From Smittium mucronatum (Eukaryota > Kickxellomycota > Harpellomycetes > Harpellales > Legeriomycetaceae), in NCBI GenBank assembly GCA_001953115.1, contig LSSL01000404.1, positions 20,920-34,866 of the forward strand: 13,947 bases of DNA, given 5' to 3'. Positions within the stretch are counted from its first letter, which is position 1, and each line of letters starts with the position of its first letter. A program made the translations under genes and the position numbers. This document shows, piece after piece, positions 1 to 8,140 of this stretch. The notes beneath the pieces were generated by a model. It had not been told where the DNA came from and did no database searches. It saw only the letters and a program-made list of their open reading frames with translations.

Positions 1-14
1 GGGGGGGGGGGGGG
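1..14. other. Poly-G run at window edge
   Basis: Fourteen consecutive G residues open the window and are followed at once by ordinary AT-rich sequence. Such a run is out of character with everything else here. It most likely marks a contig end or a sequencing/assembly artefact. A real homopolymer cannot be excluded from sequence alone. Confidence 0.6.
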
Positions 15-219
15 CAGCATTTAATAAATCTTATATAATTATCTGATTCGTCAAAATAATAAAAAAATTCCTAATTTAAAAATAACAGATTTAAATGATC
101 TTGATATCAGTTTATTTATTTACCATTTTGGTATATATTGCATAGAGATTTAATCCTTTGTTTCCAAACCCCCTTCTCAAAAATGCGACAACATTAATTA
201 TTTTTTTGCCTTTTTCTTC

Positions 220-812
220 TTCCCCTAATATTGAAATACCTTTCTGTGGTTTAGGGGATTAATTGTGTACTTTTCGAAGTACACTAAACTAAAAATCAAA
301 CAGATATTTGGAGTACAGCGATTCCAGAGGAGGAACATCTAGAAACAGGAGAAACCGATCGTTTAACATAGCTGAGACATATTCTAGTGCAAAAGTCCAG
401 CTTTCGACAGTCAGACGGATCTCAGCGTCTAACAACTAAGTAGGAAAGCCATTTCATTTAAACACACGATTGGTTGGGAGCCTAGTTTTATTAATCCTAT
501 TAGAAGTAGGCTCTGACTAGGAGCTCATTCGTTTCAATGGACTATTTTTCGTTGACAAAGAGTTTAATTATTGACTGCATGTAATCTCAGTCATACACTC
601 AATTTCAGCAATCCCAGGGAGGGATTCTTTTGGTTGGTAGATTGTTCTCTTTTCCCGTAGGTATGCAGCCGGTAGTCCGGCAAAGGAGCTCATTGGAATT
701 AGGATAATGGTTTTTTCTATACTTCTTTTTTTTTCATATTTTTTTGTAAATTTTTTTAATGAAGTTATCCTACAATAAAATTCCGTGATACAAAAAAAAA
801 ACCATCTTTTTT
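220..812 (+). repeat. Repeat copy R1, non-coding, hairpin-rich
   Basis: This stretch is less AT-rich than its surroundings and has no usable reading frame. It shares conserved islands, in the same order and at nearly the same spacing, with R2 at about 10.52-11.05 kb. The islands are AAACAGGAG-AACCGA (343-358), GATCTC-AGCG (418-427), AGTAGGCTC (505-513), TGACTGCATGTA (572-583), and a 3' block CAATAAAA..CCGT followed by an A-run (773-800). It contains visible hairpins: a perfect 8-bp stem with TTCG loop (265-284), a GAGCCTA/TAGGCTC stem (478-484 with 507-513), TGACTG/CAGTCA (572-593), AATCCC/GGGATT (612-628) and GCCGG/CCGGC (668-681). The ends are uncertain. It could be an old retroposon or a structured non-coding RNA; I do not recognise the family. 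Confidence 0.55.
265..284. other. Perfect 8-bp hairpin with TTCG loop
   Basis: GTGTACTT (265-272) and AAGTACAC (277-284) form a perfect stem around the tetraloop TTCG. In RNA this loop type is exceptionally stable. Just upstream, CCCCTAA (222-228) and TTAGGGG (251-257) can form a second 7-bp stem. Both lie at the 5' side of repeat R1, which suggests that this part of R1 could be transcribed as a folded RNA. A DNA-level role such as a binding palindrome is also possible. Confidence 0.45.
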
Positions 813-2168
813 TTTGTGGTAATATTATAATTAAAAAACCCCCAAATTATTTTCAAAAATTAAGTAATATTTTTTAAAAATGCGTATTGTCGAAAATGAT
901 TTGGAATACAGGACAATTTTTTTCAAAGTATTCATTAAAATTTCATGATAATATATTTTATTTTGTCAATAATAGTATATTTTTTTAAAAAAGATTTTTT
1001 TAATATTTTATTGTCAATTACCAAAATAAAACACTCTTTCTTCTTAATTTAACAAGCCTCCAAAAATAAACATAAAATTTACTATAATAAATTCATTTCA
1101 TTAAACCCCTCCCCCCATATATTTTAATAACTATATAATATTGAAATCATAAAATAAATTTATCGAAATAAGTTTTGCTAAAAAAAGATTATCTGGCTAA
1201 TTCTTTGGTTTTCTATTTTAGCCATTGAAATTGGTATAGGAATAGGTGATTTTATACAGCCTATAAAAAAAATAACTTGCTAAAAAGAATTCTGGAAAAA
1301 GATATCAATTTTTTTTTTGTTATGTAAAAAATTAGACCAGAAATTGATAATGAATGCCTGAGATATATTTTGTAATAATTTTTCTAAACATTTTCCATTA
1401 TGATATTTTATTTTTCTAAATAATTTATTTATTTATTACTTTAGTGACAGAATCAAGCCAAAGATTGGGGTGTATTTGCAATAAAATGGATAAAAATAGA
1501 CTGCATAGTAACAAGTGTTAATAGGGAACCCCCTATTTTAATTGGATACTTTTTGGAAATTCGTTTGGAAGAGGATTGCAAGACGCATGAATATTCATAT
1601 TGCCTATCCCTAAAATCCAAGATAATAATGGAAAACTATTTAAAGATATCAAAATGAGATTATGTGAAAAACACAAAACGTCTTAAACTTCAATTTTGTG
1701 TAGATGTATAAAGTATCATTTAAATTGGGCAATTAAATTTGTTCTGATAGACTTTTATAAAATGGGAGATAACATATGAAAATGCCTTTTTTTTTATCGT
1801 CTATACCATTATTTGAATAGTGATTTACATCGATGCAAACTCGATTAAGATGGAATAACATTTAATAAAAAATAGTTTTCCTTAATTTGGTATTTGAGTT
1901 TAGAATTACCAAATGGGTTTTATATTGTCTTATATCACTTCCAAATTAGAAAGTAGGTTAATTTTAGTAGAAAAGCGTCGGGTTTGAAATAGAATCCCCC
2001 ATGTATTACAGCGTTATTAATTATCGAGAAAATATAAGAAATTGGGAGGATTGAATACCTTCCTCTATTCCAGTTTAAGTAGTTTGAAAAGAAAATCCAC
2101 TGGAAGTGATATGGGAGTGTGATTACAATTAATGATATAAAAGCACTTGTAATGTAGCTAAATGGTAA
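813..2168. other. AT-rich intergenic stretch, no gene seen
   Basis: I see no reading frame of useful length, no tRNA-like cloverleaf and no repeat shared with the rest of the window. The sequence is full of short A and T runs. The last part, near the 3' end of the minus-strand gene that stops at 2169, should contain that gene's 3' untranslated region. No specific polyadenylation signal can be assigned in such AT-rich sequence. Confidence 0.5.
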
Positions 2169-3029
2169 TCATTCATCGTAAAAGTCGATGTGTGATCCAG
2201 AAACAAAAGAGTTATTGCTGAGTACATGGACGAGTTTCCTGGCCGAACTATTCATATTTACAAGATTCCCTTCATTCTTCATATCAGAGTAAATTCTGCG
2301 CTGTATGGGATCGCCAATAGTGGATACTACAGATGCTTGCATGGTATTGTCTAATGGACCTGGTGCATAGTTAAGGGTTTTTATAGATGGGTATTCTTGG
2401 GCAATTACGCCAAATAGCATATCCCGAGCGGCCTTTGCAGATGCATAAAGGCTCCAGTATGGATAAGGCTTGACAGCCAATAAACTAGATATTTGAACTA
2501 GAGTTACGGATTGAAACTGGTTTGAGTGCAAGTATTTGACAAGTTGAGAAACGTTTGCTGTAAACGAAACGAGGTTTATCGAATAATAGGATGATATTTC
2601 AGAAACAGAGTCATAATCACCGATTCGTTTGGACAAATCGCCTGTTGTGCCTGAATTGAAAATGACTAAGACTGACCTTATATTCTGAATTCCAATCTCA
2701 TTTGCTACCCTCTAAGTAAGAAGAATTATTTTAAAAAAAAACCCTCAAAAAGGAAAGATTGATTTTTTTTTTACTTTTGTTTGGGATATTAGCAGTTCGG
2801 TTGAAGCTTGGACACTTGATAATTCAAAATTTGGAGCAATGCTAACAGAAATTTCAGGTAAAGACTCGATGCGTTGGGCAGTTTGAGATAGTTTCGATTC
2901 TTCCCTTCCAAATAATAAAAAGTGAGTCGAGAAATCTTTTTGGAGACTAGAATGCTGGGCAGCTAGCTCGAATGCTATTTCAACTCCAAAACCAGAGGCT
3001 GCGCCCAAAATCAATATCAAATCGTGCAT
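2169..3029 (-). CDS. Sepiapterin reductase-like SDR, two exons
   Basis: The predicted product is a cytosolic NADPH-dependent short-chain dehydrogenase of the sepiapterin reductase family, which carries out the last reduction(s) leading to tetrahydrobiopterin. Exon 1 is 3029-2775 (85 codons). A 63-nt phase-0 intron (2774-2712, GT..AG) follows, then exon 2 2711-2169 ends at TGA; spliced length is 265 residues, close to animal family members of about 260. The Rossmann motif GAASGFG is at residues 9-15, and ISS is at 159-161. YASAK at 174-178 supplies the catalytic Tyr174 and Lys178. NYAPGPLD at 199-206 and the C-terminal SGSHIDFYDE with Asp261 are characteristic of sepiapterin reductases rather than of SDRs in general. 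The usual NNAG is changed to FNSG (103-106). The exon junction restores a strongly family-like reading, which supports the intron. The start is the first ATG before the Rossmann fold. Function is inferred from motifs. Confidence 0.87.
2712..2774 (-). other. Intron of the sepiapterin reductase-like gene
   Basis: On the minus strand the donor is GTAAAA and the acceptor is TTACTTAG, enclosing 63 nt with a T-rich middle and an in-frame stop. Removal joins the codons for Lys85 and Arg86 in phase 0. It carries the reading frame from the Rossmann half into the FNSG strand and the catalytic half of the SDR. The length is typical of compact fungal or protist introns. Confidence 0.8.
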
Positions 3030-3133
3030 ACCAAAAAGATTTAAAAGAAAAATAAAGTTATTGTTTATTTGATAAAAATGATGGTAAATTATAAAGAAAA
3101 TGGTAAAGGTAAAAGTTTATCCGTGTAAAAAAT

Positions 3134-3679
3134 CTATGCATCGTCTTCTTCAGTACTCCGCTTAAAAATATAGAAAGATTTGCATGTGGTTTTAAAGCCC
3201 TTTCCGAGATTATTGGCCAATCGAAATGATTTTACGCCTTTAATTTTGCCAGCACAGTCGGGTTCCGAGTAAAAAAAGACGAATTCCTGTTTTACATTGT
3301 ACCATTGAGCTGAATTACCTTCGGTGTTGTAGCATTTGTTTGTTGAAACGTTTTCAAAAACTTTTGGCGTTCCCTGATAGTTGGCAAGAGGAAACATCAA
3401 TACCCTGGCATCGGTCTGTGTTGATGCCGGAGCGAGTGCAGCATTTACAGGTGGCGGAGCTGAATTATCATTAGAAATGCCATTTAAAACTGGACAGGAT
3501 TGACGGAAGACAGGAGCTTGTTGTATTGGGACTGCTATAGGGTCTATAGATGGGGGTACCAGTTGGTTTGGATGTGGGCCTTCGTTCCCGGAAAACAGCA
3601 GACGATGGGTCGTATCTATTGAATCTATGGGACTACATGACACCAGCGCCCATAGACTTAGGATATATAATAACAGCAT
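3134..3679 (-). CDS. Secreted protein of unknown function, single exon
   Basis: This 181-residue frame runs from ATG at 3679 to TAG at 3136-3134. Residues 1-15 form a hydrophobic signal peptide (LLLYILSLWALVSC), so the product is probably exported. A Pro/Ala/Gln-rich, low-complexity linker follows (about 35-90). A compact C-terminal region (about 92-173) holds three cysteines (116, 142, 166), Cys62 lies in the linker, and there is one N-glycosylation sequon at Asn110. The C-terminal pattern, aromatic-rich beta-type segments with FPLANYQG and YSEPDCAGKIKG, is faintly like beta/gamma-crystallin-type folds in secreted fungal proteins. That likeness is weak and is inference only. The tail is acidic (TEEDDA). 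The gene lies 104 bp upstream of the sepiapterin reductase homologue on the same strand, with no evident functional link. I do not recognise a named family. Confidence 0.72.
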   Translation of the reverse strand: MLLLYILSLWALVSCSPIDSIDTTHRLLFSGNEGPHPNQLVPPSIDPIAVPIQQAPVFRQSCPVLNGISNDNSAPPPVNAALAPASTQTDARVLMFPLANYQGTPKVFENVSTNKCYNTEGNSAQWYNVKQEFVFFYSEPDCAGKIKGVKSFRLANNLGKGFKTTCKSFYIFKRSTEEDDA

Positions 3680-4312
3680 ATTTATACCAACTATATAATT
3701 CTATTGTGGCTTTTACTTGAGGTCTTTTGTTTTAGGAAACTATCGCTTTGCGTGATTGTTTGATGTTGCGAGAATAATATAAAAAACAGTTTTTTTTTGT
3801 ACAACGTTATATGGAGACTGGTTATTTAGTTTTTTGCATGTACTTCTAAGGAACGTCAATATACTTCGAGTCAAGATTTAAAGATATTATTTAGTCATAT
3901 ATAAAGGGATTTCTAATTAATCTGTAAAAAAAAAAGACGCTTATATCTGCAACAAAGAATATTTTTAGAAAAATATGATATATCCAGATAAAAGAAAGTT
4001 AAATCGGTGTACAAACTAGTGTGGGAATATTCATGAAAAAAAGGAGAAATGTAATCAAAAAAAAATATGGTAAATAGACCACTTCTACTATAAATTCAAA
4101 TAGCGCGAGAAAAATGATATTAGCTCGTGGAGGGCCTCGAACATTGATATATTATTATTTCAGCAATAAAAAAGGCTCTAGCATCAATTGACCCCCATCA
4201 TTTTTGCAACAACGATTTCTAAGTTCATTAGCTCTTCGAAACCCATTAATTGAAAACTGTAGCAATAATTCTGGAATCGATATTTATCTAAAAAAAGATT
4301 TTCAGCTTTAGA
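3680..4312. other. AT-rich spacer upstream of secreted-protein gene
   Basis: The first part should hold the promoter of the minus-strand secreted-protein gene. TATA-like strings (TATATAG, TATAAAT) occur within about 25 nt upstream of its ATG on that strand, but such strings are common here and none can be assigned firmly. The stretch 4140-4280 has short open minus-strand frames that might be remnants of the relic described next. Nothing else is recognisable. Confidence 0.35.
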
Positions 4313-4740
4313 TCATGCGAAGCATCTAACTTTCCCTTTGAAGGTCAAAAAATCAGCAGATTCGGATTTCCCCAATTCTTAATTTTGTTTTTATATTAAA
4401 AAAATATGAACCAATTACGGACATGAATAAAAAAATAATATGATTTACCTTGAAGCGAATCCCTTCTTTGGACTAAGAATTTAGAAAGTGTTAATGTAAC
4501 TTCAAAATGGTACTTCTCAATGCCCGTTTTTTCCATCTCGCAGTCCATCCTAATTACCGCTTTAACTCTTTCAGAGATGCGTTTAAAAAAATATGATAGT
4601 ATTCTACCAATACAAGCACTTAGTTTGCTCTTTATTTTTACATATCGAAAATTAGCTATATTAAGCACTCTGCCAAATAGAAAGCCAATGCCTAAACAAA
4701 TTGATTTTCTACACATTTTTGGTATAGATAAGGCTAGCTT
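4313..4740 (-). pseudogene. Possible two-exon gene relic, unrecognised
   Basis: On the minus strand an open frame runs from about 4740 through ATG at 4716 to CAAG|GTAAAT at 4449/4448. If a 71-nt intron (4448-4378, acceptor AATTAAG) is removed, the frame continues with an amphipathic stretch to TGA at 4315-4313. The reading has a hydrophobic N-terminal part (CLGIGFLFGRVLNIANF) and a charged second half (IRMDCEMEKTGIEKYHFEV). No family is recognised and no start context stands out. A plus-strand frame (4520-4753) overlaps it, so one of the two, or both, may be chance. It could be a decayed gene, an exon of a lineage-specific gene, or simply an open frame in AT-rich DNA. Confidence 0.2.
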
Positions 4741-4753
4741 CAGAAAGCTATAA

Positions 4754-5429
4754 CCCTCTCATTTGATATGATTTAAGAAGTATATCGATTTAAAATGCAT
4801 ATCTGACCGGTTTTAATTCTACCCAAGAAAAAAATTCAAATTTTCTGTAGCAATAAATTGAAAAGGTAACATGATTCACCCTATATGAAGGAAAAAGATT
4901 TAGAGATAACGCTAAAAATATTGATATACACGCACATGGTTACCAGAGATGAGATGTGATATTTAACAGGAAAATATCTATCTTTTTTAAACAAAAAAAA
5001 ATAACCGCTAAAATATTCTTAAATATTAATATTGAATATTTTTTTATTGTATTCTACATTTAGAAGGAAAAAAGACTTTCGGATTATAATTTCTTGTTGT
5101 TATTTAAACGGATTTAGTTCTATAGAAATAATCCGCTGATGCTAAAAAGTGTCCTTTTTTTACATTCAAACCCCCCTCCCCTTACTCACAGATAAAAATA
5201 AAGAAAAAAATTAGGTACATATGATCAGATGAAATGCTCCCAACGTGAAATAATATTTTTTATGAGGCATAAAGTCACTAGAGCTTTCACTTTAGGCCTA
5301 ATCATAGCTTAATCAAATTGGAATATATTCATGGGCCATAGAAAACGAGCAACCATTTTCAGATGAGCCACTTATTGGAATGGGTACTTTCTAATCAAAT
5401 ACCGATAGCGATTGTTAAAATTTTAACAG
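4754..5429. other. AT-rich spacer, no gene seen
   Basis: No convincing exon, RNA gene or repeat is seen here. An open frame begins at 5363 just after a TTTTCAG string that resembles a 3' splice site. Most of that frame (from 5430) is read through a MITE, so it gives no real support for a gene in this spacer. Confidence 0.4.
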
Positions 5430-5600
5430 TTAACTCTTTTCGGGCCCAAATTTGTGATTCACTCCTATTTGTGTATAAAAGCATTTTCAACTGGCCAGAT
5501 GTCATAACCTACCCAATACTACAAGAATTTTATCAATCTAAATGCAGCATTGAGCAGAAAACGACAGCTGTTTTTGTACCAACAGCTCTGAAAGGGTTAA
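5430..5600 (-). mobile_element. piggyBac-type MITE, copy D, full length
   Basis: This 171-bp non-autonomous element is bounded by TTAA at both ends (5430-5433 and 5597-5600). Its terminal inverted repeats read TTAACTCTTTTCGGGCC on the left and CTGAAAGGGTTAA on the right. Its reverse complement aligns along its length with copies A, B and C, including TACAAAAA near the 5' end, CTCAATG, CCAGTTGAAAA, ACACAAATAGGAGTGAA and CAAATTTGGGCC near the 3' end. TTAA target duplication with CCC next to it is the signature of piggyBac-mobilised elements. A chance 83-codon frame (5363-5614) covers the whole copy. Confidence 0.8.
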
Positions 5601-6035
5601 TGGAGCCAATTTAATTATCTTTCTCTTTTTTTTTTCAAATAAATTTGAATTACAAAGATGATTGAAGATCGTTTTTAAAAAAAAAAAACTGCAATAGATA
5701 TAATCGAGATGAATATACTCATTTTTAAGTAGGGACAGTTTTAGTGGTCAAATAATAATTGACTCATTTATTGATAAAATGTCATGAACAAAACTCATTT
5801 TCGAAAATAGAAAAGATGGATAAGAAATTTTCTTTTATAAATTGTGGACCAACGCTTACGAAATTGTCTTTAATCAAACGCTTTTATAAACGTCAATTTG
5901 TTTGAAACAATTTCCGAAAAAGGATAATAGTCGATTTGGAGATAAATAAGCATCCAGCACAAATGCAACTATTACTGGTGATATCTGCCAATAAAATTCT
6001 GCGAAAAAAAATATAAATTCATCTTTTTGCATTTA
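5601..6035. other. AT-rich spacer between MITE copies
   Basis: No gene is seen between MITE copy D and the cluster that starts at 6036. A short string ATCTGCCAATAAA (5983-5995) recurs at about 7228-7240, just after the cluster, but the neighbouring bases do not extend the match convincingly. Confidence 0.4.
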
Positions 6036-6375
6036 TTACTCTCAGGGTCGACAGTGCACAAAATGAGCGGGAATATCGGGTAACTAAATGATTGAGGTCT
6101 GCGAATAAGCATATATTTATTTTCATTGGAAATTAATACAACTATTAACCCCTTCAGGACGATGTTACAAAAATGGCTTTCATTTTTCGTTCAATGTTAT
6201 CGTTAGGTGAGAAATATTTGTATAATATTGGATCGGTATACAATATAGACCAGCTGAAAAACAATATACACAAATAGGAGTAAGAATGGAATTTAGGCCT
6301 GGAAAGGGTTAAAAAAGAACTACACAAATTTATTCAATAGAAGAGGCAAGTATGCTTGAGTTCTGAAAGAGTTGT
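6036..6375 (+). mobile_element. MITE copy F, split by copy A
   Basis: The left part (6036-6144) begins TTACTCTCAGGGTCGAC and contains GCACAAAATGAGCG, matching the left end of copy B. The right part (6313-6375) contains CTACACAAAT and ends TCTGAAAGAGTTG, matching the right ends of the other copies. The two parts total about 172 nt, the family length, once the inserted copy A (6145-6312) is removed. This is a nested insertion at a TTAA site. The ends of F have drifted (TTAC and TTGT instead of TTAA), so F is older than A. Confidence 0.6.
6145..6312 (+). mobile_element. piggyBac-type MITE, copy A, full length
   Basis: This 168-bp element has TTAA at 6145-6148 and 6309-6312. The left end reads TTAACCCCTTCAGGACGATG and the right end reads GGCCTGGAAAGGGTTAA, giving imperfect inverted repeats of about 15 bp. 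Internal strings TACAAAAATGGC, TTCAATG and TATACACAAATAGGAGT are shared with copies B, C and D. It has no coding capacity and lies inside copy F. Confidence 0.82.
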
Positions 6376-6454
6376 TCAACCCCTTTCACATCTGGCTGTG
6401 CAAAAGTAGTAATCATTATTAGGGCAATCAAATATTTTATAAAAGAAGCTAGCT
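6376..6454 (+). mobile_element. MITE copy G, partial left end
   Basis: TCAACCCCTTTCACATC at 6376 resembles the family left end, and GCAAAAGTAGTAATCATTATTAGGGCAAT aligns with the CAAAAATGGCAATCATT region of copy B. The copy stops where copy B begins at 6455, so B may have inserted into G. A right half downstream of B (after 6624) is not clear, so only the left part is claimed. Confidence 0.4.
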
Positions 6455-6624
6455 TTAACCCTTTCAGGGTCGATGATACAAAAATGGCAATCATTTTTTA
6501 TTCAATACATAACTAAAAATATGATATTTATGCATCATTGGATATATGAATAAACCTAGCCAATTGAAATGGTTAATATGCATTGATGGGAGTGGGGCTC
6601 AAATTTGGACCCAGAAAGGGTTAA
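6455..6624 (+). mobile_element. piggyBac-type MITE, copy B, full length
   Basis: This 170-bp element has TTAA at 6455-6458 and 6621-6624. Its left end TTAACCCTTTCAGGGTCGAT and right end CCAGAAAGGGTTAA form inverted repeats, and its TTAA borders are intact. Internal similarity to copies A and D includes GATACAAAAATGGCAATCATT and CAAATTTGGACCC. It is non-coding. Confidence 0.82.
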
Positions 6625-6691
6625 TGGTTGGGCTCTCAATATACTATCGAGTAGAAAGTGTGGGATTTCACAAAAAGTGGCTCGATTTTTT

Positions 6692-6835
6692 TTAACCCAG
6701 TCAAGAGAAAAAATTTGCTCAAAAGTTTAACATTTGAAAGAAAATGTGTTACTGAAATTATATGTTGAGATATTCCAGAAACTCGAGTACTATCTAATAT
6801 GTTTTTATCAAGAAATTTTTTGGCCAGGGTTTATC
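6692..6835 (+). mobile_element. Possible degraded MITE copy H
   Basis: TTAACCCAGTCAAGAG at 6692, followed by AAAAAATTTGCTCAAAAG and TTTAACATTTG, can be aligned with copy C (CAAGAAAAAATAG, ACTCAATGTTAACATTGG) if about 20 nt are missing. A drifted right end may lie in TGGCCAGGGTTTATC near 6821-6835. Similarity is weak and this may be chance in AT-rich DNA. Confidence 0.22.
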
Positions 6836-6874
6836 GATTTTTATAATATGTCCAATAAACCCAAGTTGCTTTTC

Positions 6875-6982
6875 TTGACACTTTCCAGACCCAGATTCCT
6901 GCCTCATTCCCATTTGTGATTATTAACAATTACAATTGGCCTTACTGTACGAATAATACAATAGTACGGAAAATTTTTCAGT
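6875..6982 (-). mobile_element. MITE copy E, partial, cut by copy C
   Basis: Read on the plus strand, TTGACACTTTCCAGACCCAG is the family's right end in reverse orientation, with TTAA mutated to TTGA. CATTTGTG and ACAATTACAATTGGCC align with copy D (TATTTGTG, TTTTCAACTGGCC). The match stops at 6982, where copy C begins at a TTAA. A remnant TCTGAAGGTATTA near 7174-7186, just past C, may be the lost other end of E. This suggests a second nested insertion, with a deletion in E. Confidence 0.5.
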
Positions 6983-7155
6983 TTAATTCTTTCAGGGCAG
7001 ACGGCAAGAAAAAATAGTCTTTATTTTTTACTCAATGTTAACATTGGATTAAATATATTTGTACATTATTGGATAAATCAAGAAAACGAGCCAATTGTAA
7101 TATTTAGTATACACAAATAGATGTGAAGAACAAATTTGGGCTTGGAAAGGGTTAG
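6983..7155 (+). mobile_element. piggyBac-type MITE, copy C, full length
   Basis: This 173-bp element starts TTAATTCTTTCAGGGCAGAC (6983) and ends GGGCTTGGAAAGGGTTAG (7155), so the right TTAA has become TTAG. Shared internal strings are CTCAATG, GAGCCAATTG, TATACACAAATAGATGTGAAG and CAAATTTGGGC. It is non-coding and interrupts the reverse-oriented copy E. Confidence 0.78.
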
Positions 7156-7186
7156 TGAGCTTATACTTTTTTCTGAAGGTATTATT

Positions 7187-8037
7187 GACCAATTTCGAAT
7201 TTAAATACTATGAGAGGATAATCCCCAACATCTGCCAATAAATTTATTAAATTAAGCCCTCAAAAAAAAAGTTACTTTAATTCTATCAATTGTGACATTC
7301 CAAATAATAGTTAGCCCATTGATTCGCAGATCAAGTTACTTTAAAATATTATCTTTATTTTTCTAATTTGGAGGGTAGTAAAAATTTATTGTCTGTTTCC
7401 TCCCGTAAAAAAAAAAAGTGTCTGCTTCGAGAAAAATTCCCCAAATATACATTATATTTTTTAGCTGTAGCTAATTTTTTTATTAAGATTTTATGACATT
7501 GGCCAAAAAATAGCTATTGTACGCTTTAGCTATATTTTGCAAACAGTTTTCCATATTTTTACATCCTTTGTATCCAATTAAAAAGTGAATGCTTTTCTGG
7601 CACTATTTTTTAAAGTGTCTAAAAAAGAATAGTGATCATTATTTTATCCAATTAAACCAAATTTAAATTTTATCAAATAGAGATTGAATAAAGGTAGATG
7701 CAAATGAATTAGATAATCTAGGACAATTTTTCCTTTTTCGGACTGATAGTCAAACATTTGTGTTTTTTAGGAAATAAACAAATGTAAAATTAGGGCATGA
7801 CTTCCCCCTGTTTTATCTCTTCTGGTTGATTGATCAGATCATAAATAATCTAAGCATATTTAGATTCAAGGGGTCAAAAACAAAGTAAAATTAGGGCACA
7901 GATTCAGCACTATGCAATCGAGTGATGAGACACACTTCTGATTCTAATTTTTTATGGAGTTTCGAAATCTCTCCTTATTTTCAAAAGATTAATAAAGATG
8001 GCGAATCAATTTGAAAACTAAAAAAAACATTTATAAG
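7187..8037. other. AT-rich spacer upstream of AstE/AspA-like gene
   Basis: There is no gene in this stretch. Near its end is a seven-codon upstream frame, ATG at 7998 to TAA at 8021, with a good context (AAAGATGG). It is followed by a TTATAAG string at 8031-8037 that abuts a possible splice donor. Together these could be the 5' untranslated leader and promoter region of the gene at 8141; transcription start cannot be placed. Confidence 0.35.
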
Positions 8038-8138
8038 GTGAGATATTACACTTATTGCCGGAATTTTGGTTATACTTGGTGTTCTATATATTTTATTATC
8101 CAACTTCATATTTTATAAGCTATTTATTAATTTAACAG
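8038..8138 (+). other. Possible 5' UTR intron
   Basis: ATAAG|GTGAGA at 8037/8038 is a good donor and TTAATTTAACAG at 8127-8138 is a good acceptor, enclosing 101 nt. The acceptor lies two bases before the ATG at 8141. The size matches the gene's coding intron (110 nt). AT-rich sequence makes such pairs easy to find, so this is tentative. Confidence 0.27.
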
Positions 8139-8140
8139 AA

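Noticed and set aside
343..358. U3 snoRNA box B because of GAGAAACCGA
   Set aside because: No box A, box C or 3' hinge region typical of U3 is found around it, and the surrounding islands do not fit U3.
4520..4753. 77-codon plus-strand frame as a gene
   Set aside because: It overlaps the minus-strand relic, has no splice or start support, and its composition looks like an antisense shadow.
5363..5614. 83-codon open frame on the plus strand as a gene
   Set aside because: Most of it is MITE copy D read in a reverse orientation; the ending LKGLMEPI comes from the terminal repeat GAAAGGGTTAA.
6734..6919. 61-codon plus-strand frame as a gene
   Set aside because: Its ATG would be an alternative start codon, its end lies in MITE copy E, and there is no recognisable domain.
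5983..7240. ATCTGCCAATAAA repeated at 5983 and 7228 as the border of a larger element
   Set aside because: The match does not extend on either side and is short enough to be chance in this composition.
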